Source: Stenotrophomonas sp. SAM-B (GTDB taxonomy: Bacteria > Pseudomonadota > Gammaproteobacteria > Xanthomonadales > Xanthomonadaceae). From it: a stretch of 64,000 bases of DNA. The stretch lies in assembly GCF_013387485.1 (NCBI RefSeq), contig NZ_JABBXB010000002.1:630405-694404 (forward strand), given 5' to 3'. Positions 27,256-36,728 of the stretch are shown in pieces (the stretch's first letter is position 1; every line of letters starts with the position of its first letter). Below the pieces are notes generated by a model, which worked only from the letters and a program-made list of their open reading frames with translations, did not search any database and was not told the DNA's origin. The position numbers and the translations under genes are program-made.

Positions 27256-28410
27256 ATGACTTTCTTTCTCTCCCTGTTTGGGCAGCGACGCATGGCGTCG
27301 CGCTACAACACGGCGCGGGCGGTGCTGGCGCTGCTGGCCGTGTTCGCCCTGGCTGCGCCTGCTTCCGCCGAGCGCATCAAGGACCTGGCCCAGGTCGGCG
27401 GCGTGCGCGGCAACGCGCTGGTCGGCTATGGCCTGGTGGTCGGTCTGGATGGCAGCGGCGACCGCACCAGCCAGGCGCCCTTCACCGTGCAGAGTCTGAA
27501 GAACCTGCTCGGCGAACTGGGCGTCAACGTGCCGGCCAATGTCAATCCACAGCTGAAGAACGTGGCGGCCGTGGCCATCCACGCCGAACTGCCGCCCTTC
27601 GCCAAGCCGGGCCAGCCGATCGACATCACCGTCTCATCGGTGGGCAACGCGGTCTCGCTGCGCGGTGGCTCGCTGCTGATGGCACCGCTGCGCGGTGCCG
27701 ATGGGCAGGTCTATGCGATCGCCCAGGGCAACCTGATCGTCGGCGGCTTCGGGGTGCAGGGCAAGGATGGCTCGCGGGTCTCGGTCAACGTGCCCAGCGT
27801 CGGCCGCATTCCCAACGGCGCCACCGTGGAGCGCGCCCTGCCGGACGTGTTCAGCGGCGGCGGCGACATCACCCTGAACCTGCACAAGAACGACTTCACC
27901 ACGGTCTCGCGGATGGTGGCGGCGTTGAACAACGCCTTTGGCGACGGCGCTGCGCGCGCCATCGATGGCGTCACCGTGTCGGTGCAGTCGCCGTCCGATC
28001 CGGGCGCCCGCATCGGTCTGCTGGCCCGTATCGAAAACCTGGAACTCACGCCAGGCAGCGCGCCGGCCAAGGTGGTGGTCAATTCGCGGACCGGCACGGT
28101 GGTCATCGGTTCGCAGGTGCGCGTCGGCGCGGCCGCGATCTCGCATGGCTCGCTGACGGTGACCATCAACGAGAACCTCAACGTCAGCCAGCCGGGGGCG
28201 TTCAGCGGCGGCCAGACGGCGGTCACGCCACAGTCGACCATCACCGCGACCAACGATGGCAGCCGCATGTTCAAGTTCAACGGCGGCACCACCCTGGATG
28301 AAATCGTGCACGCGGTGAATGCCGTGGGCGCCGCCCCGGGCGATCTGATCGCCATCCTGGAAGCCCTCAAGCAGGCCGGCGCGCTCAGCGCCGAACTCGA
28401 GGTGATCTGA
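27256..28410 (+). CDS. flgI: Flagellar P-ring protein FlgI
   Basis: FlgI makes the periplasmic P ring around the rod, with FlgA as chaperone. The 384-aa product has a signal peptide ending [24 protein letters not shown], then family blocks such as [21 protein letters not shown] and the C-terminal [36 protein letters not shown] 27256 gives an unusually long N-terminal region before the signal core; ATG 27292 would give a tighter signal peptide and 372 aa. Neither has a strong ribosome site, so the start is open. It overlaps nothing and is followed one base later by flgJ. Confidence 0.96.
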   Translation: MTFFLSLFGQRRMASRYNTARAVLALLAVFALAAPASAERIKDLAQVGGVRGNALVGYGLVVGLDGSGDRTSQAPFTVQSLKNLLGELGVNVPANVNPQLKNVAAVAIHAELPPFAKPGQPIDITVSSVGNAVSLRGGSLLMAPLRGADGQVYAIAQGNLIVGGFGVQGKDGSRVSVNVPSVGRIPNGATVERALPDVFSGGGDITLNLHKNDFTTVSRMVAALNNAFGDGAARAIDGVTVSVQSPSDPGARIGLLARIENLELTPGSAPAKVVVNSRTGTVVIGSQVRVGAAAISHGSLTVTINENLNVSQPGAFSGGQTAVTPQSTITATNDGSRMFKFNGGTTLDEIVHAVNAVGAAPGDLIAILEALKQAGALSAELEVI

Positions 28411-28411
28411 C

Positions 28412-29626
28412 ATGCGCATCCAACCGGCCCTGGAACTCAATCCCGCCCAGCCCAACAGCCCGGCCAAGGTCGACAAGGTCGCCCGCCAGCTGGAGGGCCA
28501 GTTCGCGCAGATGCTGATCAAGAGCATGCGCGAGGCGAGCTTCGGCGATTCGCTGTTCCCCGGCGAAAACACCATGTTCCGCGAGATGTACGACCAGAAG
28601 ATCGCCGACGCGATGACCCGCGGCCGTGGATTGGGCCTGTCGAGCATGATCGCGCGCCAGTTGGGCGGCGCCGAAGGCGACGCGGCCAAGCCGGTCGACA
28701 CCACGCTCAACCCGGCCGCCGCCCTGCGCGCCTACCGCCTCAACGCACCCGCCGCGGCCATGCCGCTGCCGGCCAGCGCCGCGCCGTCGGTGCCGCGCGA
28801 GGTCGATCTGCTGCAGCAACTGGGTGGCGGTGAGCCTTCCGCCGTGCTGCAGCCGATGGAACGCGCCCTGGACCTGATTGCCGGCCGGGAGAGCAGCCAG
28901 ATGCATGAGGCCATCGGCCGCAATGATCCGTACGCGGCGGTCGCGGAAACCGATCCGGCCGCGGCCGACTGGGCGATGGCCGATGACCGCTGGAGCGGCG
29001 TCAACCGCACCGCGACGGCCGGCCCCAGTGCGGTCGACAGCCTGGCCGCCTCCACCGCCGCCGCTGAACTCGGTCCGCATACCCCGGCCGGCTTCGTCGC
29101 CAGCATCTGGGGTCACGCCCAGCAGGCCGCGCGCGAACTGGGCGTGGATGCCAAGGCACTGGTCGCCCAGGCCGCACTGGAAACCGGCTGGGGCCGCAAG
29201 CTGGTCCGCCGCAGTGGTGGCGACAGTTCGCACAACCTGTTCGGGATCAAGGCCAATGGCTGGCAGGGCGAGCGCGCCACCAGCGGCACCCACGAATACG
29301 TCAACGGCGTGCGCCGCAACGAAACCGCGAGTTTCCGCGCCTACAACTCGGTGGGCGAGAGCTTCGCCGACTACGTGCGCCTGCTGAAAACCAGCCCGCG
29401 TTACCAGAACGCCCTGCAGGCCGGCAGCGACGTGCGCAGCTTCGCCCAAGGGCTGCAGCGCGCCGGCTATGCCACTGACCCGACCTACGCAGCCAAGATC
29501 GCCGCGATCGCCGGCGGCCCGACCATCGAGCGCGCCGTCGCCGCGGTGAGCGATGCCGGCCAGCGCCTGGGCCGCACTTTTGCCAGCACCGCCAGCCCGA
29601 CCGGGCTGGGTGTCATCCGTCGTTGA
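28412..29626 (+). CDS. flgJ: Rod assembly protein and peptidoglycan hydrolase FlgJ
   Basis: FlgJ caps the rod and cuts peptidoglycan so that it can pass. The 404-aa product is the two-domain type. The N-terminal rod-cap part (VARQLEGQFAQMLIKSMREASFGDSLFPGENTMFREMYDQ) is followed by an Ala/Pro-rich linker (about 90-225) longer than in enterobacteria. The C-terminal glucosaminidase domain (about 230-375) has the catalytic Glu in QAALETGWG and the SSHNLFGIKA motif. It starts one base after the flgI stop and ends 8 bp before flgK. Confidence 0.97.
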   Translation: MRIQPALELNPAQPNSPAKVDKVARQLEGQFAQMLIKSMREASFGDSLFPGENTMFREMYDQKIADAMTRGRGLGLSSMIARQLGGAEGDAAKPVDTTLNPAAALRAYRLNAPAAAMPLPASAAPSVPREVDLLQQLGGGEPSAVLQPMERALDLIAGRESSQMHEAIGRNDPYAAVAETDPAAADWAMADDRWSGVNRTATAGPSAVDSLAASTAAAELGPHTPAGFVASIWGHAQQAARELGVDAKALVAQAALETGWGRKLVRRSGGDSSHNLFGIKANGWQGERATSGTHEYVNGVRRNETASFRAYNSVGESFADYVRLLKTSPRYQNALQAGSDVRSFAQGLQRAGYATDPTYAAKIAAIAGGPTIERAVAAVSDAGQRLGRTFASTASPTGLGVIRR

Positions 29627-29634
29627 GGTAATCC

Positions 29635-31515
29635 ATGTCCAGCGTACTCTCCACCGGCACCAGCGCCCTGCTCGCCTTCCAGCGGGCGCTGGCGACCACC
29701 AGCCATAACGTCGCCAACATCAAAACGCCGGGCTACAGCCGGCAGAAGGTGGACTTCGCCACGGCCGACCCGCAGAACTACGGGTACGGCGACGTGGGCA
29801 ATGGCACCCGCATCACCGATGTCCGCCGCGTCGCCGATCAGCTGGCGATCTCGCGGCTGCTCGATGGCAGCGGCGAACTGGCGCGCCTGAAGCAGCTCTC
29901 CACCATGGCCGACCGTGTCGATGCGATGTTCTCGGACAAAGCCACCAACGTCGCCGGCGTCTGGTCGAACTTCTTCGATTCGGTCAGCGGGCTCTCCTCC
30001 AATGCCTCCGGCAGCGCCGACCGGCAGAACATGCTGGACAGCGGCAAGACCCTGGCCAACCGCTTCCAGCAGCTCAATACCCAGCTCAACAACCTCAACG
30101 GCGAGGTCAACAACGGCCTGATCGCCGGTGCCACCGAGATCAACCGGCTGGCCCAGGAAATCGCCCAGCTCAACGGCGCGATCGGGGGCAATGCGGCGAC
30201 CGCCGCACCGGACCTGCTCGACCGCCGCGACCAGCTGATCGCCAATCTCGTCGGCTACACCGGCGGCACCGCGGTGATGCAGGACGGCGGGCTGATGAAC
30301 GTCTACACCGCCGGTGGGCAGGCGCTGGTGGTCGGCACGACGGCCTCCAAGGTCACCACCGTGACCGACCCCTACCAGCCCGAGCGGCTGCAGCTGGCGC
30401 TGGAAAGCCAGGGCCAGAAGATCACCATCGAGGGCAAGACGCTCGGCGGCCAGATCGGCGGCCTGCTGGAGTTCCGCGACACGGTGCTGACCCCGGCCCA
30501 GGCCGAGCTGGGCAAGCTGGCGATCGGCATGGCCAGCAGCTTCAACGATGTCCACCGCCAGGGCGCGGATCTGTACGGCAACATGGGCGGTGACTTCTTC
30601 ACCATCGGCAACCCGCGCATCACCGCCAACAGCGCCAACACCGGCACGGCCAGCATGAGCGCCAGCTTCGGTGATCTGTCCAAGCTGGACGGCCAGAACA
30701 TCGTGATGAAGTTCGATGGCACCCAGTGGCAGGCCACGCGCGCCGACACCGGCGCCAGCATTCCGATGACCGGCAGCGGCACCGCGGCCGACCCGCTGGT
30801 CCTCAATGGCGTCTCGCTCGTCATGAGCGGCACGCCGGCCAAGGATGACCGCTTCCTGCTGCAGCCCACCGCAGGCGTGGCCGGCGGCATGGAGGTGGCG
30901 ATCACCGACACCTCCCGCATCGCCGCCGCCGCACCGATCAAGGGCACCGCCGCGATGGCCAACACCGGCAGCGGCAAGCTGACCGGCGTCAAGGTGACCG
31001 ATCCCGACAACGCCGCGCTGCGCAATCCGGCGGCGATCGTGTTCACCAGCGCCACCGAATACACCATCAACGGGGTCGGCCCGAACACCTACACCGCCGG
31101 CCAGACCATCACCGCGAACGGCTGGAGCTTCGTCCTCGATGGCGCGCCCAAGCTGGGCGACACCTTCAACATCGGGCCGACCCCGGCCGGCTCCTCGGAC
31201 AACAGCAACGCCCTGCTGCTGGCCAAGGTCGAGCAGGCCAAGACTTTCAATGACGGCACGGTCACACTCAGTGGCGCGCTGGGCGGCCTGACCACCCAGG
31301 TCGGTGCGGCCGCCCGTTCCGCGGAGTATTCCCTGCAGGCACAGCAGGTGATCACCGACCAGGCCCAGGCCGCACGCGACTCGATCTCCGGCGTGAACCT
31401 GGATGAAGAGGCCTCGGACATGCTCCGCCTGCAGCAGGCCTACCAGGCCGCCTCGCAGCTGATCTCCACGGCCGACAACATGTTCCAGACCATCCTCGGA
31501 GCCGTCTCGCGATGA
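29635..31515 (+). CDS. flgK: Hook-filament junction protein FlgK (HAP1)
   Basis: A 626-aa junction protein. The N terminus has the axial-family signature (STGTSALLAFQRALATTSHNVANIKTPGYSRQKVDF), a long variable middle follows, and the C terminus reads SGVNLDEEASDMLRLQQAYQAASQLISTADNMFQTIL, diagnostic of FlgK. It is a FlgN client. Its stop overlaps the flgL ATG (ATGA), so the two junction proteins are coupled. Confidence 0.98.
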   Translation: MSSVLSTGTSALLAFQRALATTSHNVANIKTPGYSRQKVDFATADPQNYGYGDVGNGTRITDVRRVADQLAISRLLDGSGELARLKQLSTMADRVDAMFSDKATNVAGVWSNFFDSVSGLSSNASGSADRQNMLDSGKTLANRFQQLNTQLNNLNGEVNNGLIAGATEINRLAQEIAQLNGAIGGNAATAAPDLLDRRDQLIANLVGYTGGTAVMQDGGLMNVYTAGGQALVVGTTASKVTTVTDPYQPERLQLALESQGQKITIEGKTLGGQIGGLLEFRDTVLTPAQAELGKLAIGMASSFNDVHRQGADLYGNMGGDFFTIGNPRITANSANTGTASMSASFGDLSKLDGQNIVMKFDGTQWQATRADTGASIPMTGSGTAADPLVLNGVSLVMSGTPAKDDRFLLQPTAGVAGGMEVAITDTSRIAAAAPIKGTAAMANTGSGKLTGVKVTDPDNAALRNPAAIVFTSATEYTINGVGPNTYTAGQTITANGWSFVLDGAPKLGDTFNIGPTPAGSSDNSNALLLAKVEQAKTFNDGTVTLSGALGGLTTQVGAAARSAEYSLQAQQVITDQAQAARDSISGVNLDEEASDMLRLQQAYQAASQLISTADNMFQTILGAVSR

Positions 31516-32714
31516 ACAACCGCATTTCCACCGGCATGATGTTCAATCAGTCGGTGTCCCTGATGCTTGCCTCGCAGGCGAAGATGAGCCACCTCGAGCG
31601 CCAGATCGCCACCGGCAGCAAGATCGTGTCGGCCAAGGACGATCCGGTCTCGGCCGGCAGCGCGGTCGGCTTGGACCGTACCCTGGCCTCGCTGGACCGC
31701 ATGCAGCTCAATGCCGGCAACGTGCAGAACCGGCTCGGCCTGCAGGAAAACGCGCTGGCCCAGGTCGGCGACATGATGGGCCGCATCACCGAGCTGACCA
31801 TCTACGCCAACAACCCCGGGCTGGCCGCGGCCGACAAGCAGTCCCTGGTCACGGAAATCGAGGCGATCCGCGGCAATCTGCTCGCGGTCGCCAACAGTAC
31901 CGACGGCACCGGCCGCTATCTGTTCGGTGGTACGGATGATGGCAGCCCGCCGTTCAGCCAGGTCGATGGTCGCGTCGTCTACAACGGCGACCAGAACCAG
32001 CGCCAGGTCGAAGTCGGCCCGGACACCTACGTGCAGGATGCCCTGCCCGGCAGCGAGATTTTCATGCGCATCGTCACCGGCGACGGGCATGTGGACGGCA
32101 AGGCGGGCGTCGGCAATACCGGCAAGGGCGTGCTGACCAACGTCACCCGCGACGGCGATGGCAGCTGGAACGGCGAAGGCTTCAGCGTGCGCTTCACCGC
32201 CGCCGATGCCTACGATTTGCTGGATGCCGGCGGCAACGTGGTGTCCAGCGGCACTCTGAAGGCCGGCGACGACGTGGTGGTCAACGGCGTGCGCCTGCAT
32301 ATCGACGGTGCGCCGGCGGCGGGTGACACCTTCGAGGTCAGCCCGGCCGCCAGCCGCGACATCTTCGGCACGCTGGATTCACTGATCGGCGCACTGAAGA
32401 TGGATACCGGCACCCCCGCCCAGCAGGCGGCCCAGCAGAACCTGCTGCAGAGCGGCCTGCGCGACGTGGCCCGTGCCTCGGAGCGCATGATCGACTCACG
32501 CGCCGCCGGCGGTGCCCAGCTCAAGGCGCTGGACAACGCGTCCGACATGCGCGAATCGAACGTCGTCACGCTCAAGACCACGCTCTCGCAGATGCGCGAC
32601 CTGGACTACGCGGACGCACTGAGCCAGTACCAGCTGGAGAAGACCGCCCTGCAGGCGGCGCAGACCCTGTTCTCGCAGATGCAGTCCATGTCGCTGTTCA
32701 ACATGATCCGCTGA
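31512..32714 (+). CDS. flgL: Hook-filament junction protein FlgL (HAP3)
   Basis: A 400-aa flagellin-like junction protein: N terminus NNRISTGMMFNQSVSLMLASQAKMSHLERQIATGSKIVSAKDDP, and the C-terminal flagellin-type helix (ESNVVTLKTTLSQMRDLDYADALSQYQLEKTALQAAQTLFSQMQSMSLFNMI). It is the last gene of the flg block, overlapping flgK by four bases, with a strong terminator 26 bp after the stop. Confidence 0.97.
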   Translation: MNNRISTGMMFNQSVSLMLASQAKMSHLERQIATGSKIVSAKDDPVSAGSAVGLDRTLASLDRMQLNAGNVQNRLGLQENALAQVGDMMGRITELTIYANNPGLAAADKQSLVTEIEAIRGNLLAVANSTDGTGRYLFGGTDDGSPPFSQVDGRVVYNGDQNQRQVEVGPDTYVQDALPGSEIFMRIVTGDGHVDGKAGVGNTGKGVLTNVTRDGDGSWNGEGFSVRFTAADAYDLLDAGGNVVSSGTLKAGDDVVVNGVRLHIDGAPAAGDTFEVSPAASRDIFGTLDSLIGALKMDTGTPAQQAAQQNLLQSGLRDVARASERMIDSRAAGGAQLKALDNASDMRESNVVTLKTTLSQMRDLDYADALSQYQLEKTALQAAQTLFSQMQSMSLFNMIR

Positions 32715-32740
32715 CCGCTCCTACACCCTGGGTTGGCCTG

Positions 32741-32774
32741 AAGGCCGCGATGCATTGAGCATCGCGGCCTTTTT
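32741..32774 (+). terminator. Intrinsic terminator of the flg operon
   Basis: A perfect 11-base stem, GGCCGCGATGC (32743-32753) and GCATCGCGGCC (32759-32769), with loop ATTGA, ends in TTTTT. It isolates the flg operon from the flagellin array. Confidence 0.93.
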
Positions 32775-32836
32775 CGTTCTGGGGCGTGAAATCGGCCCGC
32801 CTCCGCCTTCCCCGCAAATCCGCTTGAATCTCTGCC

Positions 32837-32863
32837 TAAAGGTTGTTGACAAAGCGCCGTTAT
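32837..32863 (+). promoter_or_regulatory. FliA (sigma28) promoter of the flagellin array
   Basis: TAAAGGTT (32837-32844), an 11-bp spacer and GCCGTTAT (32856-32863). The start is expected near 32870, giving an A-rich leader of about 87 nt with an AAGGGAG ribosome site before ATG 32957. No comparable promoter was seen before the other three flagellin genes. Confidence 0.85.
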
Positions 32864-32956
32864 TGATTTGGCAACAGCGAAGCACACAGCCAAAAACAAA
32901 AAAACGGCGGCGCTTCGTTCCATTCACCACCGGGATTCCATTAAGGGAGACGACCC

Positions 32957-34123
32957 ATGGCACAGGTAATCAACACCAATACGATGTCGCTCAACGCTCA
33001 GCGCAACCTGAGCACCAGCGGCAACTCGCTCGCTACCACCATCCAGCGCCTGTCGTCGGGCCTGCGCATCAACAGCGCGAAAGACGACGCCGCCGGCCTG
33101 GCCATCAGCGAGCGCTTCGGCACCCAGATCCGCGGCACCGATGTCGCGATCCGCAATGCCAACGACGGCATCTCGCTGGCCCAGGTCGCCGAAGGCTCCC
33201 TGAGCGAAATCGGCAACAACCTGCAGCGCGTCCGCGAACTGGCCGTGCAGGCGTCCAACGCGACCAACTCCGCCAGCGACCGCAAGGCCCTGCAGGCCGA
33301 AGTCACCCAGCTGGTCAGCGAAATCGACCGCGTCGCCAAGCAGTCCGACTTCAACGGCACCAAGCTGCTGGACGGCAGCTTCACCAGCCAGCTGTTCCAG
33401 GTCGGCGCCAATGCCGGCCAGGCCATCGCCATCAACAATGTCGTCGATGCCAAGGCCAGCTCGCTGGGCAACGCCAAGTTTGCCGCACCGGTCGACAGCA
33501 CCGCCGACGTCGGCACCATCACCGACCTGGCCGGGGTGACCATCAACGGCGCGGCCATCGGCACCATCACCGGCAAGACCACCGCCGAGTTTGCCGCCTC
33601 CGCCGCCGCCCAGATCAACAGCAAGATCGGCGAAGCCGGTGTCTATGCCGAAGTGGTCACCACCGCCGGCACCCCGGACACCCACCGCCTGAAGCTGACC
33701 TCGGTCCAGGCCGACCGCGACCTGGTCATCGACGGCGCCGCCCAGCTCGGCCTGGCCGATTCCACCGCCGCCGCGCCCAGCTCGGTTGCCGCCACCGCGA
33801 CCTCCAGCTTCGTGCAGGACCTGGACGTCTCGTCCTACGTCGGCGCACAGAAGGCCCTGGAAATCGTCGACAAGGCACTGGAATCGGTCAACAGCGTGCG
33901 CGCCGACCTCGGCGCCATCCAGAACCGCTTCACCTCCGTCGTCGCCAATCTGCAGACCTCCTCGGAAAACCTGTCCGCTTCGCGCAGCCGCATCCGCGAC
34001 ACCGACTTCGCCAAGGAAACCGCAGAGCTGACCCGCACCCAGATCCTGCAGCAGGCCGGTACGGCCATGCTGGCCCAGGCCAACCAGGTGCCGCAGAACG
34101 TGCTCAGCCTGTTGCAGCGCTGA
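32957..34123 (+). CDS. fliC: Flagellin 1
   Basis: A 388-aa filament subunit. Conserved D0/D1 arms (about 1-165 and 295-388) flank a short variable middle; the N arm carries LSSGLRINSAKDDAAGLAIS and the C arm ends SRIRDTDFAKETAELTRTQILQQAGTAMLAQANQVPQNVLSLLQR. It is the most divergent of the four tandem copies: GLRIN where the others have GSRIN, SLSEI for SLTEI, an extra Gln before the terminal Arg, and many synonymous differences. It stands directly behind the only clear sigma28 promoter of the array. The symbol fliC is generic; numbering of paralogs is by position. Confidence 0.97.
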   Translation: MAQVINTNTMSLNAQRNLSTSGNSLATTIQRLSSGLRINSAKDDAAGLAISERFGTQIRGTDVAIRNANDGISLAQVAEGSLSEIGNNLQRVRELAVQASNATNSASDRKALQAEVTQLVSEIDRVAKQSDFNGTKLLDGSFTSQLFQVGANAGQAIAINNVVDAKASSLGNAKFAAPVDSTADVGTITDLAGVTINGAAIGTITGKTTAEFAASAAAQINSKIGEAGVYAEVVTTAGTPDTHRLKLTSVQADRDLVIDGAAQLGLADSTAAAPSSVAATATSSFVQDLDVSSYVGAQKALEIVDKALESVNSVRADLGAIQNRFTSVVANLQTSSENLSASRSRIRDTDFAKETAELTRTQILQQAGTAMLAQANQVPQNVLSLLQR

Positions 34124-34195
34124 CATGAGCCGCTCCTGAAGCACGTCATGAGCGTCTAACCCAACTCACGTGCAACCGCTCAAGGACCTCTTCCC

Positions 34196-35389
34196 ATGGC
34201 ACAAGTCATCAACACCAATACGATGTCGTTGAATGCTCAGCGTAACCTGAGCACCAGCGGCAGCTCCCTGGCCACCACCATCCAGCGCCTGTCGTCCGGT
34301 TCGCGCATCAACAGCGCCAAGGACGACGCGGCTGGCCTGGCGATCTCCGAGCGCTTCGGCACCCAGATCCGCGGCACCGACGTGGCCATCCGCAATGCCA
34401 ACGACGGCATCTCGCTGGCCCAGGTCGCCGAAGGTTCGCTGACCGAAATCGGCAACAACCTGCAGCGCGTCCGTGAACTGGCCGTGCAGGCGTCCAACGC
34501 CACCAACTCGGCCAGCGACCGCAAGGCCCTGCAGGCCGAAGTGACGCAGCTGGTCAGCGAAATCGACCGCGTGGCCAAGCAGTCCGACTTCAACGGCACC
34601 AAGCTGCTGGACGGTTCGTTCTCCAGCCAGCTGTTCCAGGTCGGTGCCAACGCCGGCCAGGCGATCGCCATCGACAAGGTCGTGGATGCCAAGGCCAACG
34701 CGCTGGGCGGCGCGAAGTTCGACAGCAACTCGCTGGCGCTGCTCGATCCGGGCACGAATGCCGACTTCAAGACCAGCGGCATGAAGATCAACGGCGTAGA
34801 CATCGCCAATGTCGACGTCAAGCAGGGCGCTGATGCCGCCGCTACCGGCAAGGCCTCGCGTGAAGCGCTGGTCAGCGCGATCAACGCCAAGATCGGTGAA
34901 ACCGGCGTCTACGCCGAAGTCAACGGCACCGCCGGCGTCACCCTGACCTCGGTCAAGGACAGCGTCAACACCGACGGCACCTTCAAGGCGATCACCGCGA
35001 CCCCGGGCACCTGGACCGGTGGTGCGGCAGCGCCGACCTTCACCGCCACCCTGGCCACCGCCGCACCGGCCAACGAGTATGCCAGCGACCTGGATGTCAG
35101 CACCGTCAAGGGTGCACAGCAGGCACTGGAAATCGTCGACAAGGCGCTGGGTTCGATCAACAACACCCGCGCCGACCTCGGTGCCATCCAGAACCGCTTC
35201 ACCTCGGTCGTGGCCAACCTGCAGACCTCCACGGAGAACCTGTCCGCATCGCGCAGCCGCATCCGCGATACCGACTTCGCCAAGGAAACCGCAGAACTGA
35301 CCCGCACCCAGATCCTGCAGCAGGCCGGTACGGCCATGCTGGCCCAGGCCAACCAGGTGCCGCAGAACGTGCTCAGCCTGCTGCGCTGA
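34196..35389 (+). CDS. fliC: Flagellin 2
   Basis: A 397-aa flagellin, the longest of the four. Its arms are almost identical, at DNA level too, to flagellins 3 and 4 (about the first 160 and last 65 codons). The middle (about 165-320) is unique, with the segments DPGTNADFKTSGMKINGVD and ATPGTWTGGAAAPTFTATL. It lies 72 bp after flagellin 1 with an AGGACC ribosome site and no visible promoter of its own, so it is probably read from the promoter before flagellin 1. Confidence 0.97.
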   Translation: MAQVINTNTMSLNAQRNLSTSGSSLATTIQRLSSGSRINSAKDDAAGLAISERFGTQIRGTDVAIRNANDGISLAQVAEGSLTEIGNNLQRVRELAVQASNATNSASDRKALQAEVTQLVSEIDRVAKQSDFNGTKLLDGSFSSQLFQVGANAGQAIAIDKVVDAKANALGGAKFDSNSLALLDPGTNADFKTSGMKINGVDIANVDVKQGADAAATGKASREALVSAINAKIGETGVYAEVNGTAGVTLTSVKDSVNTDGTFKAITATPGTWTGGAAAPTFTATLATAAPANEYASDLDVSTVKGAQQALEIVDKALGSINNTRADLGAIQNRFTSVVANLQTSTENLSASRSRIRDTDFAKETAELTRTQILQQAGTAMLAQANQVPQNVLSLLR

Positions 35390-35404
35390 TCCACGCCTGC
35401 CGCG

Positions 35405-35429
35405 TCGGCGCCGGTCTGACCGGCGTCGA
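35405..35429 (+). other. Stem-loop between flagellins 2 and 3
   Basis: TCGGCGCCGGT (35405-35415), loop CTG and ACCGGCGTCGA (35419-35429) form an 11-base stem with one G-U pair, 15 bp after the flagellin 2 stop. No U-tract follows, so it looks like a processing or 3'-protection element rather than a terminator. Confidence 0.6.
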
Positions 35430-35470
35430 CCCCGACGTCCCGTGTTCCACCCACGCCTGAAGGAACTCCC

Positions 35471-36649
35471 ATGGCACAAGTCATCAACACCAACACGATG
35501 TCGTTGAATGCTCAGCGCAACCTGAGCACCTCCGGCAGTTCGTTGGCCACCACCATCCAGCGCCTGTCGTCCGGTTCGCGCATCAACAGCGCCAAGGACG
35601 ACGCGGCTGGCCTGGCGATCTCCGAGCGCTTCGGCACCCAGATCCGCGGTACCGACGTGGCCATCCGCAATGCCAACGACGGCATCTCGCTGGCCCAGGT
35701 CGCCGAAGGTTCGCTGACCGAAATCGGCAACAACCTGCAGCGCGTCCGTGAACTGGCCGTGCAGGCGTCCAACGCGACCAACTCCGCCAGCGACCGCAAG
35801 GCCCTGCAGGCCGAAGTCACTCAGCTGGTCAGCGAAATCGACCGCGTCGCCAAGCAGTCTGACTTCAACGGCACCAAGCTGCTGGACGGTTCGTTCTCCA
35901 GCCAGCTGTTCCAGGTCGGCGCGAACGCCGGCCAGGCGATCGCCATCGACAAGGTCGTGGATGCCCGCGTCGAGTCCCTGGGCACCAGCACCTTCGCCAC
36001 CGGCGCCACGGCTGCCGTTGCCGCGGTCGCCACCGACGTGCGCTTCGGCGGCAAGGTGATGGGCGTGGATATCGGCACGGTCGAGGTCAAGAATGGCGCC
36101 ACCGTCGGTGACGCCGCCAAGGCGATCGCCACCGCGATCAACGGCAAGATCGGCGAAGCCGGCATCTACGCCGAAGCCAACACCGACGGCACGCTGAAGC
36201 TGTCGTCGGTCAAGGAAGGCAAGGCTGTCGTTGCCGCAGACATCGCCCTGACCCGCAGCAACTACCAGGCGGCGACCACCGACTGGAGCGCCGCTGCGGC
36301 CACCAGCGCGTACACCGCCGGTACCGCCACCGATGCCAACGCACAGAAGCTGGATGTCAGCTCGGTGCTGGGCGCACAGCAGGCGCTGGAGATCGTCGAC
36401 AAGGCGCTGGGTTCGATCAACAACACCCGCGCCGACCTCGGCGCCATCCAGAACCGCTTCACCTCGGTTGTGGCCAACCTGCAGACCTCCACGGAGAACC
36501 TGTCCGCATCGCGCAGCCGCATCCGCGATACCGACTTCGCCAAGGAAACCGCAGAGCTGACCCGCACCCAGATCCTGCAGCAGGCCGGTACGGCCATGCT
36601 GGCCCAGGCCAACCAGGTGCCGCAGAACGTGCTCAGCCTGCTGCGCTGA
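35471..36649 (+). CDS. fliC: Flagellin 3
   Basis: A 392-aa flagellin with the shared D0/D1 arms and a unique middle (about 165-315) that includes TAAVAAVATDVRFGGKVMGVD and SNYQAATTDWSAAAATSAYTAG. The C-terminal arm is the same as in flagellin 2. An AAGGAAC ribosome site precedes ATG 35471. The 81-bp gap to flagellin 2 holds a stem-loop but no sigma28 or sigma54 promoter that I can see. Confidence 0.97.
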   Translation: MAQVINTNTMSLNAQRNLSTSGSSLATTIQRLSSGSRINSAKDDAAGLAISERFGTQIRGTDVAIRNANDGISLAQVAEGSLTEIGNNLQRVRELAVQASNATNSASDRKALQAEVTQLVSEIDRVAKQSDFNGTKLLDGSFSSQLFQVGANAGQAIAIDKVVDARVESLGTSTFATGATAAVAAVATDVRFGGKVMGVDIGTVEVKNGATVGDAAKAIATAINGKIGEAGIYAEANTDGTLKLSSVKEGKAVVAADIALTRSNYQAATTDWSAAAATSAYTAGTATDANAQKLDVSSVLGAQQALEIVDKALGSINNTRADLGAIQNRFTSVVANLQTSTENLSASRSRIRDTDFAKETAELTRTQILQQAGTAMLAQANQVPQNVLSLLR

Positions 36650-36665
36650 TCCCGTTTGATCCGAA

Positions 36666-36685
36666 GGCGCCGGGCAACCGGCGCC
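36666..36685 (+). other. GNRA-capped stem-loop between flagellins 3 and 4
   Basis: GGCGCCGG (36666-36673), a GCAA tetraloop and CCGGCGCC (36678-36685): a perfect eight-base stem capped by a very stable loop, 17 bp after the flagellin 3 stop. The bases that follow (GCTTCC) are not a U-tract. Confidence 0.62.
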
Positions 36686-36728
36686 GCTTCCACCGCAACA
36701 CGCTCCACGTACGCCTGAAGGAAACCCC

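Noticed and set aside
34124-36728. Possible sigma28 or sigma54 promoters before flagellins 2, 3 and 4
   Set aside because: None of the gaps contains TAAAG-N11-GCCGATAA-like or GG-N10-GC elements with acceptable flanks.
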